DNA of 64,000 nucleotides from JAPPLG01 sp965199935 (GCA_965199935.1 CBDATD010000001.1:186001-250000); one strand, 5' to 3'. Shown: positions 48,113-57,647, numbered from the stretch's first letter. A program made the numbers and translations. The notes: generated from the sequence alone by a model not told the origin.

Positions 48113-49294
48113 ATGATTTATAAAAACCGGGCTATTAAGATACCTGATAAAAATATTCTTTTATTTGGCGTTCGAGGCAGCGGTAAAACAGCTTTGTTGC
48201 GGCAACGCTTTCCTGAGGCTCTACACATTGATTTGTTAGATCAGTCTCTTTATAGAAGTTACCTCTCTAACGTTTCTCTTTTTTATGAAACTGTTCGAGC
48301 GTCTAGAAGCAGTTTGATCATTGTGGATGAAATTCAAAGGATGCCTGGTCTTTTAAATGAAGTTCACCGCTTGATTGAAGAATCTTCCCGCGGTGAATCT
48401 ATAGTTCCCCGCCGGTTTATTTTAACAGGCTCCAGCGTTCGAAAATTAAAAGCTCCAGGGATCAACCTTTTGGCAGGAAGAGCAGGAAAAATATATCTTC
48501 ATCCTTTCATTCCTGAAGAATTAAAGGAGGATTTTGATTTAAACGAAGCTTTACAGTACGGTCTTTTGCCTATTGTGTGGTCTTCCAGCAACAAGAGAGA
48601 CACTTTAAAGGACTATGTTGAAACATACTTGAAAGAAGAAATTAAAGCGGAAGCTTTGGTTCGAAATTTACCCGGTTTTGCCCGATTTTTAGAGGTTGCT
48701 GGTTTGTACCATGGACAGGCTGTTAATATAACAAATGTTGCCAGGGAATGTGGAATTTCCTTCCAATTTGCTAAAGATTTTTTTTCCATTTTGGAAGATA
48801 CAATGCTTGGCTTCTTTATTCACGCCTATTCTCCTAAGTTAAGACTTAGAGAAAAGAAACATAAGAAATTTTATTTAACAGACCCTGGTTTAGCTCGTTC
48901 TTTTAAAGGAAGTGCTGGGCCTATTTCTCCTGAAGAGAAAGGGTTTTTGTTTGAAGGTCTCGTCGCTCAAATTTTAAGAGTTTATAAAGATTATTATTCT
49001 TTGTATGAAGATGTATTTTATTGGTCGCCTGCGGAGGCTAAAAAAACTGAAGTGGATTTTTTACTGCAAAAAGAAGGAAATTTTACAGCTATTGAAGTAA
49101 AATCCAGCAGTCAAGTTTCCGCTCAAGATTATAGGGGGCTTAAAGCCATTGAAAAATTTCCTCCCTTAAAAAAGAGAATTGTGGTTTACTTAGGAAACCA
49201 TATCAGAAGAACAAAAGAAGATATTGACATTTGGCCTTTTGATTTCTTTTGCAAAAACTTAGAAGAAGGAAATATCTTCTCTTCCTCCCGGTAG
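48113..49294 (+). CDS. AAA ATPase with C-terminal DUF4143 domain
   Basis: 393 residues. Walker A GVRGSGKTALL, Walker B SLIIVDEIQRM, sensor RRFILTGSS. The middle is a winged-helix-like part (NITNVARECGISFQFAKDFF) and the end is the DUF4143 nuclease-like domain with VDFLLQKEG...FTAIEVKSS (restriction-endonuclease-like acidic/Lys pattern). Such ATPases are common, function mostly unknown, and often in accessory islands. Flanked by GGGTGT-type direct repeats, so it may be a mobile cassette. Confidence 0.85.
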   Translation: MIYKNRAIKIPDKNILLFGVRGSGKTALLRQRFPEALHIDLLDQSLYRSYLSNVSLFYETVRASRSSLIIVDEIQRMPGLLNEVHRLIEESSRGESIVPRRFILTGSSVRKLKAPGINLLAGRAGKIYLHPFIPEELKEDFDLNEALQYGLLPIVWSSSNKRDTLKDYVETYLKEEIKAEALVRNLPGFARFLEVAGLYHGQAVNITNVARECGISFQFAKDFFSILEDTMLGFFIHAYSPKLRLREKKHKKFYLTDPGLARSFKGSAGPISPEEKGFLFEGLVAQILRVYKDYYSLYEDVFYWSPAEAKKTEVDFLLQKEGNFTAIEVKSSSQVSAQDYRGLKAIEKFPPLKKRIVVYLGNHIRRTKEDIDIWPFDFFCKNLEEGNIFSSSR

Positions 49295-49470
49295 GAAACA
49301 TATACAAGAAGATCAAAAAAAGTAGATGAAGGCTCAGAGTTAACTTCACATCATGTTATACAGATTGGGTTCTTAGAATTTGATAGAAAGCTTTTAAAAC
49401 CATTTCATAAGATAAAAATACTCAACTTTCGACTTTGTTGCTTCGTGGGGCAGAAGGTTTAAGAAAATAA

Positions 49471-49560
49471 TAAAGATTGAAATTGGGTGTAATTGGGTGT
49501 AATAATGGGTGTATGGTAAAAATACAAAGCTTAAAAATTACTCTTGAACTTCTCTCCTTA
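49471..49560. repeat. GGGTGT-type direct repeat, right copy
   Basis: AATTGGGTGT-AATTGGGTGT-AATAATGGGTGTA (49481-49513) followed by TGGTAAAAATACAAAG, same orientation as 47975-48060. It lies between the ATPase and the XRE/ImmA gene; no gene is visible in 49295-49687. Confidence 0.6.
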
Positions 49561-49687
49561 TTACTGAGATTGATAAATAATTTTAAAATTTTGAATGATT
49601 TTTTTAAGATGATAAATATCACTGGTTTGTGGAAAAATTGAAGTTTATAAACAACCTATTAATAGGTTTCAAGGATCGAAGAAAAAT

Positions 49688-50857
49688 ATGAATTATGTGT
49701 CTGTGAAGCCATCCATTTTGCGTTGGGCAAAAAAACGAAGCGGTCAAAGCATTCAAACTCTTCATAACAAATTTCCCAAATTAAATTTATGGGAAACTGG
49801 AAAAGAAAAACCAACATTAAAACAATTGGAAAAATTTTCAAAGACAGTTCATGCTCCCATAGGTTATCTCTTATTAGATAAACCTCCTGTTGAGGAAATT
49901 CCTATTCCTGATTTTCGAAGAATGCCTGACGTGAACCAAAAGGATCCAAGCCCCAACCTTTTAGATATAATATACATATGTCAACGACGACAAGATTGGT
50001 ATAAGAATTATATGCGTTCTATGAAAGAGGAGTCTTTGAACTTTATTGGTTCTGTTAAACCTCTAGGCAGTAATATTTTTAAAACAGCTGAGCATATCCG
50101 TAGGATTCTAAAATTTAACATTGAAGAAAGGAAAAACCTGCCTACATGGACAGATGCTCTAAACCGATTAATTACGCAAGTTGATTCTTCAGGCATTCTT
50201 ATTATGATTAGTGGAGTTATAGGGAACAATACAAGTCGCAAATTAGATCCAAAAGAGTTTCGTGGATTTGCCTTATCTGATTCTTTAGCTCCTTTAATTT
50301 TTGTCAATGGAGCTGATTCAAAAGCCGCTCAAATGTTTACTATTGCTCATGAATTAGCTCATTTATGGATCAATCAAACAGCGGTTTCAAACGCTCAAGC
50401 CCTTGCTGTTCCTAATCATCAAATTGAAAATTGGTGTAATAAAGTCGCAGCGGAGTTGTTGGTTCCCATTGATATGATTCAACAATTGTACGACAGTGAA
50501 AAAATAAAACATAATTTCTCCAATGAGATACAACATCTTGCAAAATATTTTAAAGTCAGCTCTCTGGTTATCTTGCGTCGTATTTACGATATGAAAAAGT
50601 TGACAGCAAAAGAGTTTTCTGTACTATATGAAAAAGAACTAAAGAAGCTTAACGATATATTAAAGAATAAAAATAACAAAGACGGAGGAAATTTTTTTCC
50701 TACTTTAAAAATTCGTGTCAATCCTCGTTTTGCAAAAGCTCTGATCTCTCACACTCTTGAAGGTCACACTTCTTTTAAAGAATCTTTCCAATTACTCAAT
50801 ATAAAAAAGATGTCAACATTCAAAAAAGCTGGAGAAAGCGTTGGAGTAAATTTCTAA
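49688..50857 (+). CDS. XRE-HTH plus ImmA/IrrE-type metallopeptidase
   Basis: 389 residues. An N-terminal HTH (ILRWAKKRSGQSIQTLHNKF then KLNLWETGKEKPTLKQLEKF) is fused to a zinc peptidase domain with HELAH (in TIAHELAHLWINQ, residues about 220) and the downstream acidic segment NKVAAELLVPIDMI. COG2856-type proteins cleave repressors or act as antitoxins with the DUF4411 partner downstream. The ATG is preceded by AAGGATCGAAGAAAA. Start of a strongly AT-rich stretch (49.7-55.4 kb). Confidence 0.9.
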   Translation: MNYVSVKPSILRWAKKRSGQSIQTLHNKFPKLNLWETGKEKPTLKQLEKFSKTVHAPIGYLLLDKPPVEEIPIPDFRRMPDVNQKDPSPNLLDIIYICQRRQDWYKNYMRSMKEESLNFIGSVKPLGSNIFKTAEHIRRILKFNIEERKNLPTWTDALNRLITQVDSSGILIMISGVIGNNTSRKLDPKEFRGFALSDSLAPLIFVNGADSKAAQMFTIAHELAHLWINQTAVSNAQALAVPNHQIENWCNKVAAELLVPIDMIQQLYDSEKIKHNFSNEIQHLAKYFKVSSLVILRRIYDMKKLTAKEFSVLYEKELKKLNDILKNKNNKDGGNFFPTLKIRVNPRFAKALISHTLEGHTSFKESFQLLNIKKMSTFKKAGESVGVNF

Positions 50858-51348
50858 TGGCTGACCTGCTTGATGCTAACGTTTTTATTCAAGCTAAGAA
50901 TCTACATTATGGTATGGACTTTTGCCCTGCTTTTTGGGAATGGCTTATTAAAAGTAATTCTCAAAATAAATTATTTAGCATTGAAAAGGTATGTGATGAG
51001 CTGAAAGCTATAGAAGATGATTTATCAGAATGGACGGAGAAAAGGGATTCAAATTTTTTTCTAAAACCTGATAGTTCTGTATTGCAATCTCTAGGTGAGG
51101 TCAGCCATTGGATAATCGATCAGGATTATGAGGAGGCTGGTAAGAATATCTTCCTTCAGGGAGCAGATTATTATCTTATAGCACAAGCGAAATCAAAGCA
51201 ATACACGATTGTCACACATGAAATTCCATCTGATTCAAAGAAAAAAATTAAAATTCCCGATGTGTGCATCAGTCTTCAAATAAAATATATGACACCGTAT
51301 GAAATGTTGAGAAAAGAAAAAGCCCGGTTTATACTTGAGCCTTCATAA
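50857..51348 (+). CDS. DUF4411 PIN-like toxin
   Basis: 163 residues starting on the base where the upstream gene's stop ends. N-terminal LLDANVFIQAKN, central FSIEKVCDELK, and VTHEIPSDSKKKIKIPDVC match DUF4411, a PIN-fold family. With the XRE/ImmA gene upstream this is a recognised toxin-antitoxin type module. The following 230 bases (51349-51578) hold no gene. Confidence 0.85.
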   Translation: MADLLDANVFIQAKNLHYGMDFCPAFWEWLIKSNSQNKLFSIEKVCDELKAIEDDLSEWTEKRDSNFFLKPDSSVLQSLGEVSHWIIDQDYEEAGKNIFLQGADYYLIAQAKSKQYTIVTHEIPSDSKKKIKIPDVCISLQIKYMTPYEMLRKEKARFILEPS

Positions 51349-51578
51349 CTAGTTCAATTAAAATCCCTCTGTTTTTTAGGTACTCTTCCATAAAACCTTT
51401 CCTTTGTTACCCTCTAACCTAGAGATAACTTCCTTTTTGGAGACCGTGGACAAAAGATGCAGGTTATCGTGTCTGTTTTTAAAAATAAATTCTCATTTTG
51501 GATCACTTTTTATTGTCCTATTTTGAAAAACACCATCTGAAAGGTATGATAACAAAATGAGTTAATCAGAGGTATGTA

Positions 51579-52226
51579 ATGATCATGGAAACGATAAAAT
51601 TTCTTATGGAAAGCACTGGTGTGGAGTTTAAAATATCGGTCAATACTGTTTTGATTATTATATTTTTTCTTGCGTTAATCTATTTCTTTTTCAAAAATAA
51701 ATGGTCGTCACACGGAAAATTAAAATTAAAAGATATATCTATCTCAATTGGGAGTGTAAGATATCAGTATTCAATAGAAAGAAGTTACTCAAATTTGGAA
51801 ATTGCCAATAGAATATATACCGAGTTGGCAACACGTAAAGCTGCTTTACCTATAGATGAAGAAAATGATATTATCGATGAAGTTTATAATTCTTTTTACA
51901 AACTTTTTCAAACAACAAGAGAAGAAGTGAAGAAGATAGAAGGAGAATTGTTAAGAGAATCTCCTAAAGAATCTCAAAAATTAATCCAACTAGTGATGAA
52001 TATTTTAAACAAAGGTGTCAGACCTCACTTAACACAATATCAAGGAAGATTTAAACGATGGTATGAATTAGAACTACAAAAAGATAGTAATAAGAATCTC
52101 TCACCACAACAAATACAAAAAAAGTTCCCATACTACAATGACTTAATTCAATCATTAAAACAAGTAAATAACGTATTGCAAGAATATTCTAAAAATTTAC
52201 ATAACTTTATCTATACTAATAATTAA
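51579..52226 (+). CDS. single-pass membrane protein, first gene of the TIR module
   Basis: 215 residues. One membrane helix (VLIIIFFLALIYFFF, residues about 24-38) is followed by a cytoplasmic helical domain (EIANRIYTELATRKAALPID, VYNSFYKLFQTTREEVKKIE). I recognise no family. It sits 3 bases before the TIR ORF's outermost start (35 bases before its likely ATG), so the two are co-transcribed; a membrane partner for a TIR effector or sensor is a reasonable inference. Confidence 0.6.
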   Translation: MIMETIKFLMESTGVEFKISVNTVLIIIFFLALIYFFFKNKWSSHGKLKLKDISISIGSVRYQYSIERSYSNLEIANRIYTELATRKAALPIDEENDIIDEVYNSFYKLFQTTREEVKKIEGELLRESPKESQKLIQLVMNILNKGVRPHLTQYQGRFKRWYELELQKDSNKNLSPQQIQKKFPYYNDLIQSLKQVNNVLQEYSKNLHNFIYTNN

Positions 52227-52261
52227 TTTTGGATAACAAAAACGAGTGGGGAGAGTATTAT

Positions 52262-52738
52262 ATGGAAAAAAAGAAGAACATATTCATTAGTCACTATGGA
52301 AAAGATGATAAAAAAGTACAATCTCTAAAGAAATTATTGGAGAAAAGAGGGTATATTCTCAGAAATAGCTCTATTGACAGCACGAAAGAAAATGAAGCTT
52401 CAAACACAGATTATATTAAAAAATTATTGAGAGAAGGTATTGAATGGGCTGGTTCTTTACTAGTTCTAATTGGAAAAGAAACTCATACACGACCTTGGGT
52501 TGATTGGGAAATAGAGGAAGCTAATCGTCAAGGAAAACGCATAACAGGAGTTTACATACATAAAGAATCTGATGCTCAATTGCCAAGATCTTTCGACAAA
52601 TATGGAGATGTTGTAGTTGGTTGGAATTCAGACAAAATCATAAGTGCAATAGAGGGTCGTTATAACAACTTTCAAAATCCCGATGGTTCAAATAGAAGTA
52701 ATAATCCGAGGTATAATCCTCAAAGGAGTGATTGCTAG
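52262..52738 (+). CDS. TIR-domain protein (DUF1863/Thoeris ThsB-like)
   Basis: 158 residues from the ATG at 52262 (GGGGAGAG upstream); an outer TTG at 52229 has no site. KKNIFISHYGKDDKKVQSLK, then EWAGSLLVLIGKETHTRPWV followed by DWEIEEANRQGKRITGVYIH, is the TIR-like fold of the DUF1863 group (the WVDWEIEEA alpha helix carries the conserved Glu). Bacterial TIR proteins cleave NAD+ or make cADPR-type signals in defence. A Ser/Asn-rich tail follows. Overlaps the Nmad2-like gene. Confidence 0.85.
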   Translation: MEKKKNIFISHYGKDDKKVQSLKKLLEKRGYILRNSSIDSTKENEASNTDYIKKLLREGIEWAGSLLVLIGKETHTRPWVDWEIEEANRQGKRITGVYIHKESDAQLPRSFDKYGDVVVGWNSDKIISAIEGRYNNFQNPDGSNRSNNPRYNPQRSDC

Positions 52739-53352
52739 TGTCTTGTTATTTTACCTATATTGTGGCTAGGGACTATGGTTTTGCACCTAACCCATTTTGT
52801 GGGATTTGTACTTTGGCTACTTGTAAACCAAGTATCAGAAAAAGTGCTAAAATAGGCGATTGGATAATAGGTAGAGGATCTCAACAATCAAAATGTAGAG
52901 GCAAGTTAATTTACACCATGAAAGTAACAGAGAAGTTAAATTTCAATCAATATTGGAAAGACAAACGATTCTTATCTAAAAAGCCAATCATGAACGGTTC
53001 TTTGAAAAAAATGTACGGGGATAATATTTATCACACAGATATTAAAGGTAAATGGATACAAGAAGACTCCCATCATAGCTTAGAAAAAGGAGTTGTTAAC
53101 TGCCATAACTTGCAGAGGGATACTAAATCAGATCAAGTTCTAATTTCCAGTCATTTTTTTTATTTTGGAAGGAATTGCATAAATATTCCCAAATCAATAA
53201 GGGAACATATGTGTAAAGGTAGAGCATTTAAATTCTTAGAGAAAAAAATTGGAGATGAATTTATTGTATTTTTAGAAAAGAAATATAAACCTGGGTACGT
53301 AGGGGATCCACTTGGTTTTGACGGATTTCAGAGGTATGACGGCAAAAAATAA
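52738..53352 (+). CDS. Nmad2-like (nucleotide modification associated domain 2) protein
   Basis: 204 residues from a GTG at 52738, overlapping the TIR stop by 1 base, with AAGGAG 9 bases upstream. YIVARDYGFAPNPFCGICTL then ATCKPSIRKSAKIGDWIIGR is the typical N-terminal signature of the Nmad2 family, found in base-modification gene neighbourhoods. Later parts: RKLIYTMKVTEKL-like strand and VLISSHFFYFGRNCINIP. Biochemical role unknown. Confidence 0.75.
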   Translation: MSCYFTYIVARDYGFAPNPFCGICTLATCKPSIRKSAKIGDWIIGRGSQQSKCRGKLIYTMKVTEKLNFNQYWKDKRFLSKKPIMNGSLKKMYGDNIYHTDIKGKWIQEDSHHSLEKGVVNCHNLQRDTKSDQVLISSHFFYFGRNCINIPKSIREHMCKGRAFKFLEKKIGDEFIVFLEKKYKPGYVGDPLGFDGFQRYDGKK

Positions 53353-53434
53353 AATATATACTTTATAAGTTGTACCTGACAGTATTTTGAAAACACTTGT
53401 TTAAAATAAAGATGTTCAAAAAAAAGGAGATATT

Positions 53435-54349
53435 ATGGATTTAAAAGATTACCAAATGAAATCAAAATTGACAGATCAAAAACCATGCAACGATAATGAT
53501 AAATTAAATGTATTAAAAAGTGAAATCATTCCACTATTAGGATTGGCAGGAGAATCAGGATTTTTGCTATCTGAGTATAAGAAGAAAATGAGAGATGGAG
53601 AACACTATACTGGGTTTACAGAAAACATAAAAGAAGAGTTAGGAGATTTACTCTGGTATGTTTCTAATATTGCAACCAAATTCAACATCAATCTAAATGA
53701 AGTGGCTGAAGATAACCTAAAAAAAACAAAAGACCGATGGTGTAAGCCACAAGATAATGGCAACCTTTATGATACAAATTTACCTCCTGAACAGCGGTTA
53801 CCACGTACTTTTTCTTATAAATTTTACCCCTCAAAAAAGGATGACAACAGACTAATAATTGAAGACGTAAAAGTAAAGGAACAAATTGGAGATTTACTAA
53901 CGGATAATTCGTATGAAAATGATGGATACCGTTATCATGATATAATGCATATGACATTTATGGCTTGCTTTGGTTGGTCTCCAGTTTTTAGAAAATTACT
54001 AAGGAATCCTAAAAGAAAAAATAAAATGGAAAATAGAGCAATCCAGGTAGCTGAAGTTGAGGATGGAGGGCGAGCTCAAATAATAGAAGAATCCATCATA
54101 CAAATAACATACATTGCTACGTCTGACGTTCTAACAGGAAAAAAATGGAGTATTGATTGGCGACTCCTAAAGTTGATCAAAGACATGACTGCACGTCTAG
54201 AAATTAATAACAAAACGACATACGAGTGGAATGAAGTGTTAAAATTGGGATTTGAAAATTGGAAGAAGCTAAAAGAAAATCATGGAGGCCTTATTGAAGG
54301 TAATTTGATTAATAGAACCATCACTTACAGTAACTTAGTGACTAATTGA
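53435..54349 (+). CDS. MazG-type nucleotide pyrophosphohydrolase with MazG-C-like domain
   Basis: 304 residues (AAAAAAGGAG before the ATG). Residues about 25-95 carry the MazG-like four-helix NTP pyrophosphohydrolase core (LLGLAGESGFLLSEYKKK then IKEELGDLLWYVSNIATKFN, with the EExxD metal site). Residues about 160-225 (YRYHDIMHMTFMACFGWSPV and RAQIIEESIIQITYIATS) match the MazG C-terminal domain. The enzyme probably hydrolyses a modified or excess dNTP. Confidence 0.85.
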   Translation: MDLKDYQMKSKLTDQKPCNDNDKLNVLKSEIIPLLGLAGESGFLLSEYKKKMRDGEHYTGFTENIKEELGDLLWYVSNIATKFNINLNEVAEDNLKKTKDRWCKPQDNGNLYDTNLPPEQRLPRTFSYKFYPSKKDDNRLIIEDVKVKEQIGDLLTDNSYENDGYRYHDIMHMTFMACFGWSPVFRKLLRNPKRKNKMENRAIQVAEVEDGGRAQIIEESIIQITYIATSDVLTGKKWSIDWRLLKLIKDMTARLEINNKTTYEWNEVLKLGFENWKKLKENHGGLIEGNLINRTITYSNLVTN

Positions 54350-54356
54350 ATTTGAT

Positions 54357-55391
54357 TCAAATGTTCATTAATCTTGGTATTTTTAAATTCCACTTTGGTG
54401 GATATTTTTGAGGCAATGGATTCAAGTTTAATGAAAATCTTTGTTTAATTCTCTTCCTATTAGATAAAATTTCTGGATGAGCTACTCTGGAATATTTATC
54501 CACTTCACAAAAGAGGTTTTGACAATCAATTGGTTTAAGCGATCTCCCAAATAATTTCTTAAAATGAAGTCCTAGCCTTGAAAATTCATAATCTGCTATT
54601 TCTGTCATTTTATGTATAATATTTTCATAATCATTTACTGTAACATTGGAAAAACATTTATGTATTCCTCTGATTGCTCCTCCACCAGCAACTACGAAAT
54701 CACTTTCATCAAAATCTATAATACTACTATAATTTAAGTCGATTGTATATTGAAAAGCCAAGAAATCTCCAAATGAGTTTTGTTCTCTCATAAGATGATA
54801 AACATCTCTGAGAGATTTTGAGTTAATAATTTTATTGGGTAATTTATTCACCATCATTTCTTTTAGTAAAATTAAATGGTTTTGTAACTTTTTTGGTTTA
54901 TTAAAAGAAGGTGTTGGCATCATATAAGCAGATGAATAGATGGGTTTAATTTTCGATAACTCTGTTAAAATTTTTTCATATTTTTTAACATTAAAACTTC
55001 TCCAACTTGGAATGCACTCTAACTTATTTAATAAGTATTCCCACGTTTCAATTTTATTAAATAATTTAAAAAGAATAGTTCTAAAAAACACCTCTTCATA
55101 TCTTTGATCAGCACTATAAATCACATTTTTAATAAGGTACTGACTTACTCTATCGGAGGCACGATAAACATTTGTAAATTTATACATGGAAAGAACAGGA
55201 TCCTTTGTCCAAGGAGGAGAACTTCCTGTTATCCTATACATAAAGATATCTTGTCGTTTTTTAGCAAATTTCCAATAAGTGTTAAATATAGCAGTAGTCT
55301 TTAAAGCCCGATTGGGAGTAATTTTAATACGCCTCAAATTAATCTTTTTCTGATATGATTTCCTAATTCCATTTTTTAATAGGCTGTTCAT
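54357..55391 (-). CDS. HMUDK-helical / thymine-pyrophosphorylase-like DNA-modification protein
   Basis: 344 residues, convergent with the mazG gene (7-base gap). The middle FNTYWKFAKKRQDIFMYRIT, followed by GSSPPWTKDPVLSMYKFTNV and YRASDRVSQYLIKNVIY, is the signature of the 5-hmdU DNA kinase helical domain / alpha-glutamyl-putrescinyl-thymine pyrophosphorylase superfamily, seen in phages and defence islands. Catalytic details cannot be assigned from this sequence. Very AT-rich. Confidence 0.75.
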   Translation of the reverse strand: MNSLLKNGIRKSYQKKINLRRIKITPNRALKTTAIFNTYWKFAKKRQDIFMYRITGSSPPWTKDPVLSMYKFTNVYRASDRVSQYLIKNVIYSADQRYEEVFFRTILFKLFNKIETWEYLLNKLECIPSWRSFNVKKYEKILTELSKIKPIYSSAYMMPTPSFNKPKKLQNHLILLKEMMVNKLPNKIINSKSLRDVYHLMREQNSFGDFLAFQYTIDLNYSSIIDFDESDFVVAGGGAIRGIHKCFSNVTVNDYENIIHKMTEIADYEFSRLGLHFKKLFGRSLKPIDCQNLFCEVDKYSRVAHPEILSNRKRIKQRFSLNLNPLPQKYPPKWNLKIPRLMNI

Positions 55392-56153
55392 ATCTTCCTA
55401 CACTACACTACGTTCAAAAAATAAATGTGTAGCTTTTAATTCTAATAATACAATTTATTTTTTATTAGAAATAAAGAAATAATTTAGACTTTGGACTGCA
55501 CTTCTAAAAACAGTAAGGAGGAGTAAAGGGGTTTTCCTGAATCCACTTGACATTTTATACTCCACTGACTTTCCATCCCTAATTTGTCAGCAAGCTCTAC
55601 TTAAAATTTAAAAATTCAATTCATTTGAATAATTAGGAGTTTGGTCTGGGTGTGCAGAAAACCAAGTATAGAGTCTAGTTTGCTCTATATGTTCACAAAC
55701 AGAAGAGTACTACGGTACTTGTCGCAGGGGGATTGTGAGCTTTAAAGGATGCCTGTGTCCCTCAATGGGGCCAGATAAGCCCTTCTTTCAGAGGGAAAAA
55801 CTGTCTTATGATTCCGATTTGCACCAAAAGAAAAGAAAGGAGGAAGTATTGAAAATCAAAGCATATTTCTAATAGATTGTTTCAGAATGAGACAAAATGT
55901 TGGTTTTTTTCAAGAATGCTTAACATTGCCGGAATCTACGCTTATCCTCTGAATTGAAGGAGGTAAAAATATTTTAAAACATTCAGGTTTTACACGAGTA
56001 AAGCCGTAAGTAAGAAAGTAATAAGAAATGGTTTTTATTACACAATGAAATTAACTTATAAATTTGTCATGCAGTATGGCATTTTTGTCATAATGAAATT
56101 GACTTAATGAGTTCGCTGTCCAAAACAGCATTCATTAAAAAAAGGAGGAACAA
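55392..56153. other. 760-base region without a supportable gene
   Basis: Contains the 5' flank of pilin cassette 2's eroded copy, ending in AAAAAAAGGAGGAAC before its ATG. A 35-codon frame (55765-55872, MGPDKPFFQREKLSYDSDLH) is the only coding-like piece. Short direct repeats (TGTCAT..., AATGAAATT-ACTTA near 56045-56115) occur just upstream of the pilin. Confidence 0.4.
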
Positions 56154-56553
56154 ATGAAATTAACAAAGAAACGCGGGTTTTCTCTCGTTGAGCTGATGGT
56201 CGTTGTGGCTATCATGGGAACTTTAGCCGCGATAGCAATTCCTGCATATAATGAGTACAGGAAGTCTGACGAAGAAAACATCTTATAGAACTTTATGGAG
56301 ACGACTGGGTTTTGTTTGTCTGCTTTCACTTCACAGACGGCACCACGGCTGTGACACCAGTATCGCCTTTGAGTTCAAAATGGAGGCTGGGTTGGCACTC
56401 AAAATCCTGGCTTTTTGTGATATCAATGACACAGCAACAACGGACAATGTCAGCTTGATATATCTTCCTACAAAATGGGGGTATATGGACACATTTCTGG
56501 TGACAATTTTAGAAACCTTACACTACTGCTCATGCAAACACTCTTGTGTTTAA
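56154..56553 (+). pseudogene. eroded copy of pilin cassette 2, with N-terminus retained
   Basis: AAAGGAGG-N7-ATG, then MKLTKKRGFSLVELMVVVAI and MGTLAAIAIPAYNEYRKS, an intact class III prepilin leader, which then stops after DEENIL through a frameshift (a small deletion). Later fragments match cassette 2 (the CACACTTGTGTTTAATTC end region and CAAATGAGTGTC-like pieces). It is followed by pilin1's copy in the same order as the minus-strand block at 41.7-43.0 kb. Confidence 0.85.
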
Positions 56554-56578
56554 TTCTTAATTTAAAAAGGAGAGTAAT

Positions 56579-57181
56579 ATGAAAAAGTTAAAAAACAAAA
56601 GAGGGTTTTCCCTCGTGGAGCTTATGGTTGTGGTGGCCATTATGGGAACGCGGCTATCGCAATCCCGGCTTATAATGAATACAGGAAATCTCTAAGAAAA
56701 CTGCTAGAACGGATTTACTTGGTCTTCATAAAGGTTGGCTTGCCTTTGGTGTGGAGTTGGAATTCTGCAAAGAGAAACAACCCCCCCTGACGCTTCTATA
56801 AACATGTTGGAATGGCTTGTACAGTAAATTGTATGGATTGAATGGAACTCTTTATGGGGACCGTAGGGACCCCCTGTCCTGGTCCAGACAGAGTAGCTGG
56901 ATTTACGCGACTTCAGGAACGTGCAGCTTGTACAGGTTAACACTGGAACGGGTCCGGGGAAAACATAACTTTATAGGATTTGGTGCTGGTTCAAATGCAC
57001 TGGTTGATGCACAGATCAGGTACGATTCAAACAACAGGAGAACGGCGTGCATTGTTGATGAATCATCCTATGAAATGGGAGTGTATGGTCCGGCCAAAAT
57101 TACTTTGGTGTTTCAGTCGATCATAAACGACTGAGCAAAATGTTGTTTACAAACAGAGCAACAGCAGATTCTGGATGTTAG
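56579..57181 (+). pseudogene. eroded copy of pilin cassette 1
   Basis: ATG with AAAGGAG upstream, MKKLKNKRGFSLVELMVVVA, then a 4-base deletion (GGAACGCGGCTATC instead of GGAACGCTCGCGGCTATC) puts it out of frame. Several more small indels follow while SSKLYGLNGT-like, KHNFIGFG-like and CIVDESSYEMGVYG stretches remain. It keeps TGG (in GGTTGGCTTGCC) where the 41703-42392 copy has TGA. The end GATTCTGGATGTTAG matches too. Confidence 0.88.
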
Positions 57182-57215
57182 TATTTTAACAACTTAGGCT
57201 GTGTGTGATTTAGGG

Positions 57216-57285
57216 TACGACAGCAAGTTGCACAAACTCCGCAAACGATGGTCAAGCTTGTGCGGCAAGTGCTGCATTTATTCCA
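57216..57285 (+). pseudogene. pilin variable-loop fragment
   Basis: After the pilin1 tail (TATTTTAACAACTTAGGCTG), a short frame reads TASCTNSANDGQACAASAAF, the style of the hypervariable Cys/Ser/Asn loop of the cassettes but not present in any of the other copies here. Probably a piece of a further pilin allele. Confidence 0.4.
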
Positions 57286-57289
57286 TCAA

Positions 57290-57505
57290 GAGCGTGCCTC
57301 CCATTTCCATTTGGGAAAACATGAATAGAAACCAATTTATGATGAAATCGAACAGCTAACTCGTCCCAGGGATAAGTGTTGTTTTCAATCCAATATTTTG
57401 TATTTTCAAACACATCATTTAGTTGTGCTGGTATTTGAGTCCAATGAACACCGATATTGTTGGCTTTGGAACTGCTTCGATGTTCTGGTGTAACCCTTGC
57501 GGCTC
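57290..57505 (-). pseudogene. fragment of mobile mystery protein B (fic)
   Basis: 57290-57458 is identical base for base (by eye) to the reverse complement of 41075-41243, from DKNIGVHW... to the Fic motif HVFPNGNGRHAR. Upstream of it the sequence changes to a different allele-like stretch (VTPEHRSSSKANNIGV). No start or end, so it is broken. Confidence 0.9.
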
Positions 57506-57540
57506 AATCAGCATTATATGCAAGATTTTAACTCAGCTAG

Positions 57541-57647
57541 CTTCTAATCTCATTGTATGTTCTGCGTTTTTCATTAGCTCAGACTAAAGCCATTGCTCTC
57601 TTGTTTACAATACAAACTTTCAAATTCTCTGCTTGGAACAATTGATC
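57541..57647 (-). pseudogene. fragment of mobile mystery protein A
   Basis: Reverse complement of about 40594-40705 with small deletions (IVPSREFESL...IVNKRAMALA...LMKNAEHTMRLE). It lies in the same relative order as the intact block, inverted. No start or stop. Confidence 0.85.

Noticed and set aside
55680..55850. Riboswitch (cyclic-di-GMP type) upstream of the pilin copy
   Set aside because: Some GC-rich pairing is visible but the conserved GEMM core and tetraloop-receptor sequences are not found.
56060..56100. Sigma-54 promoter before the pilin copy (TGGCATTTTTGTCAT)
   Set aside because: The -24 GG is present but the -12 GC is missing at the correct distance.
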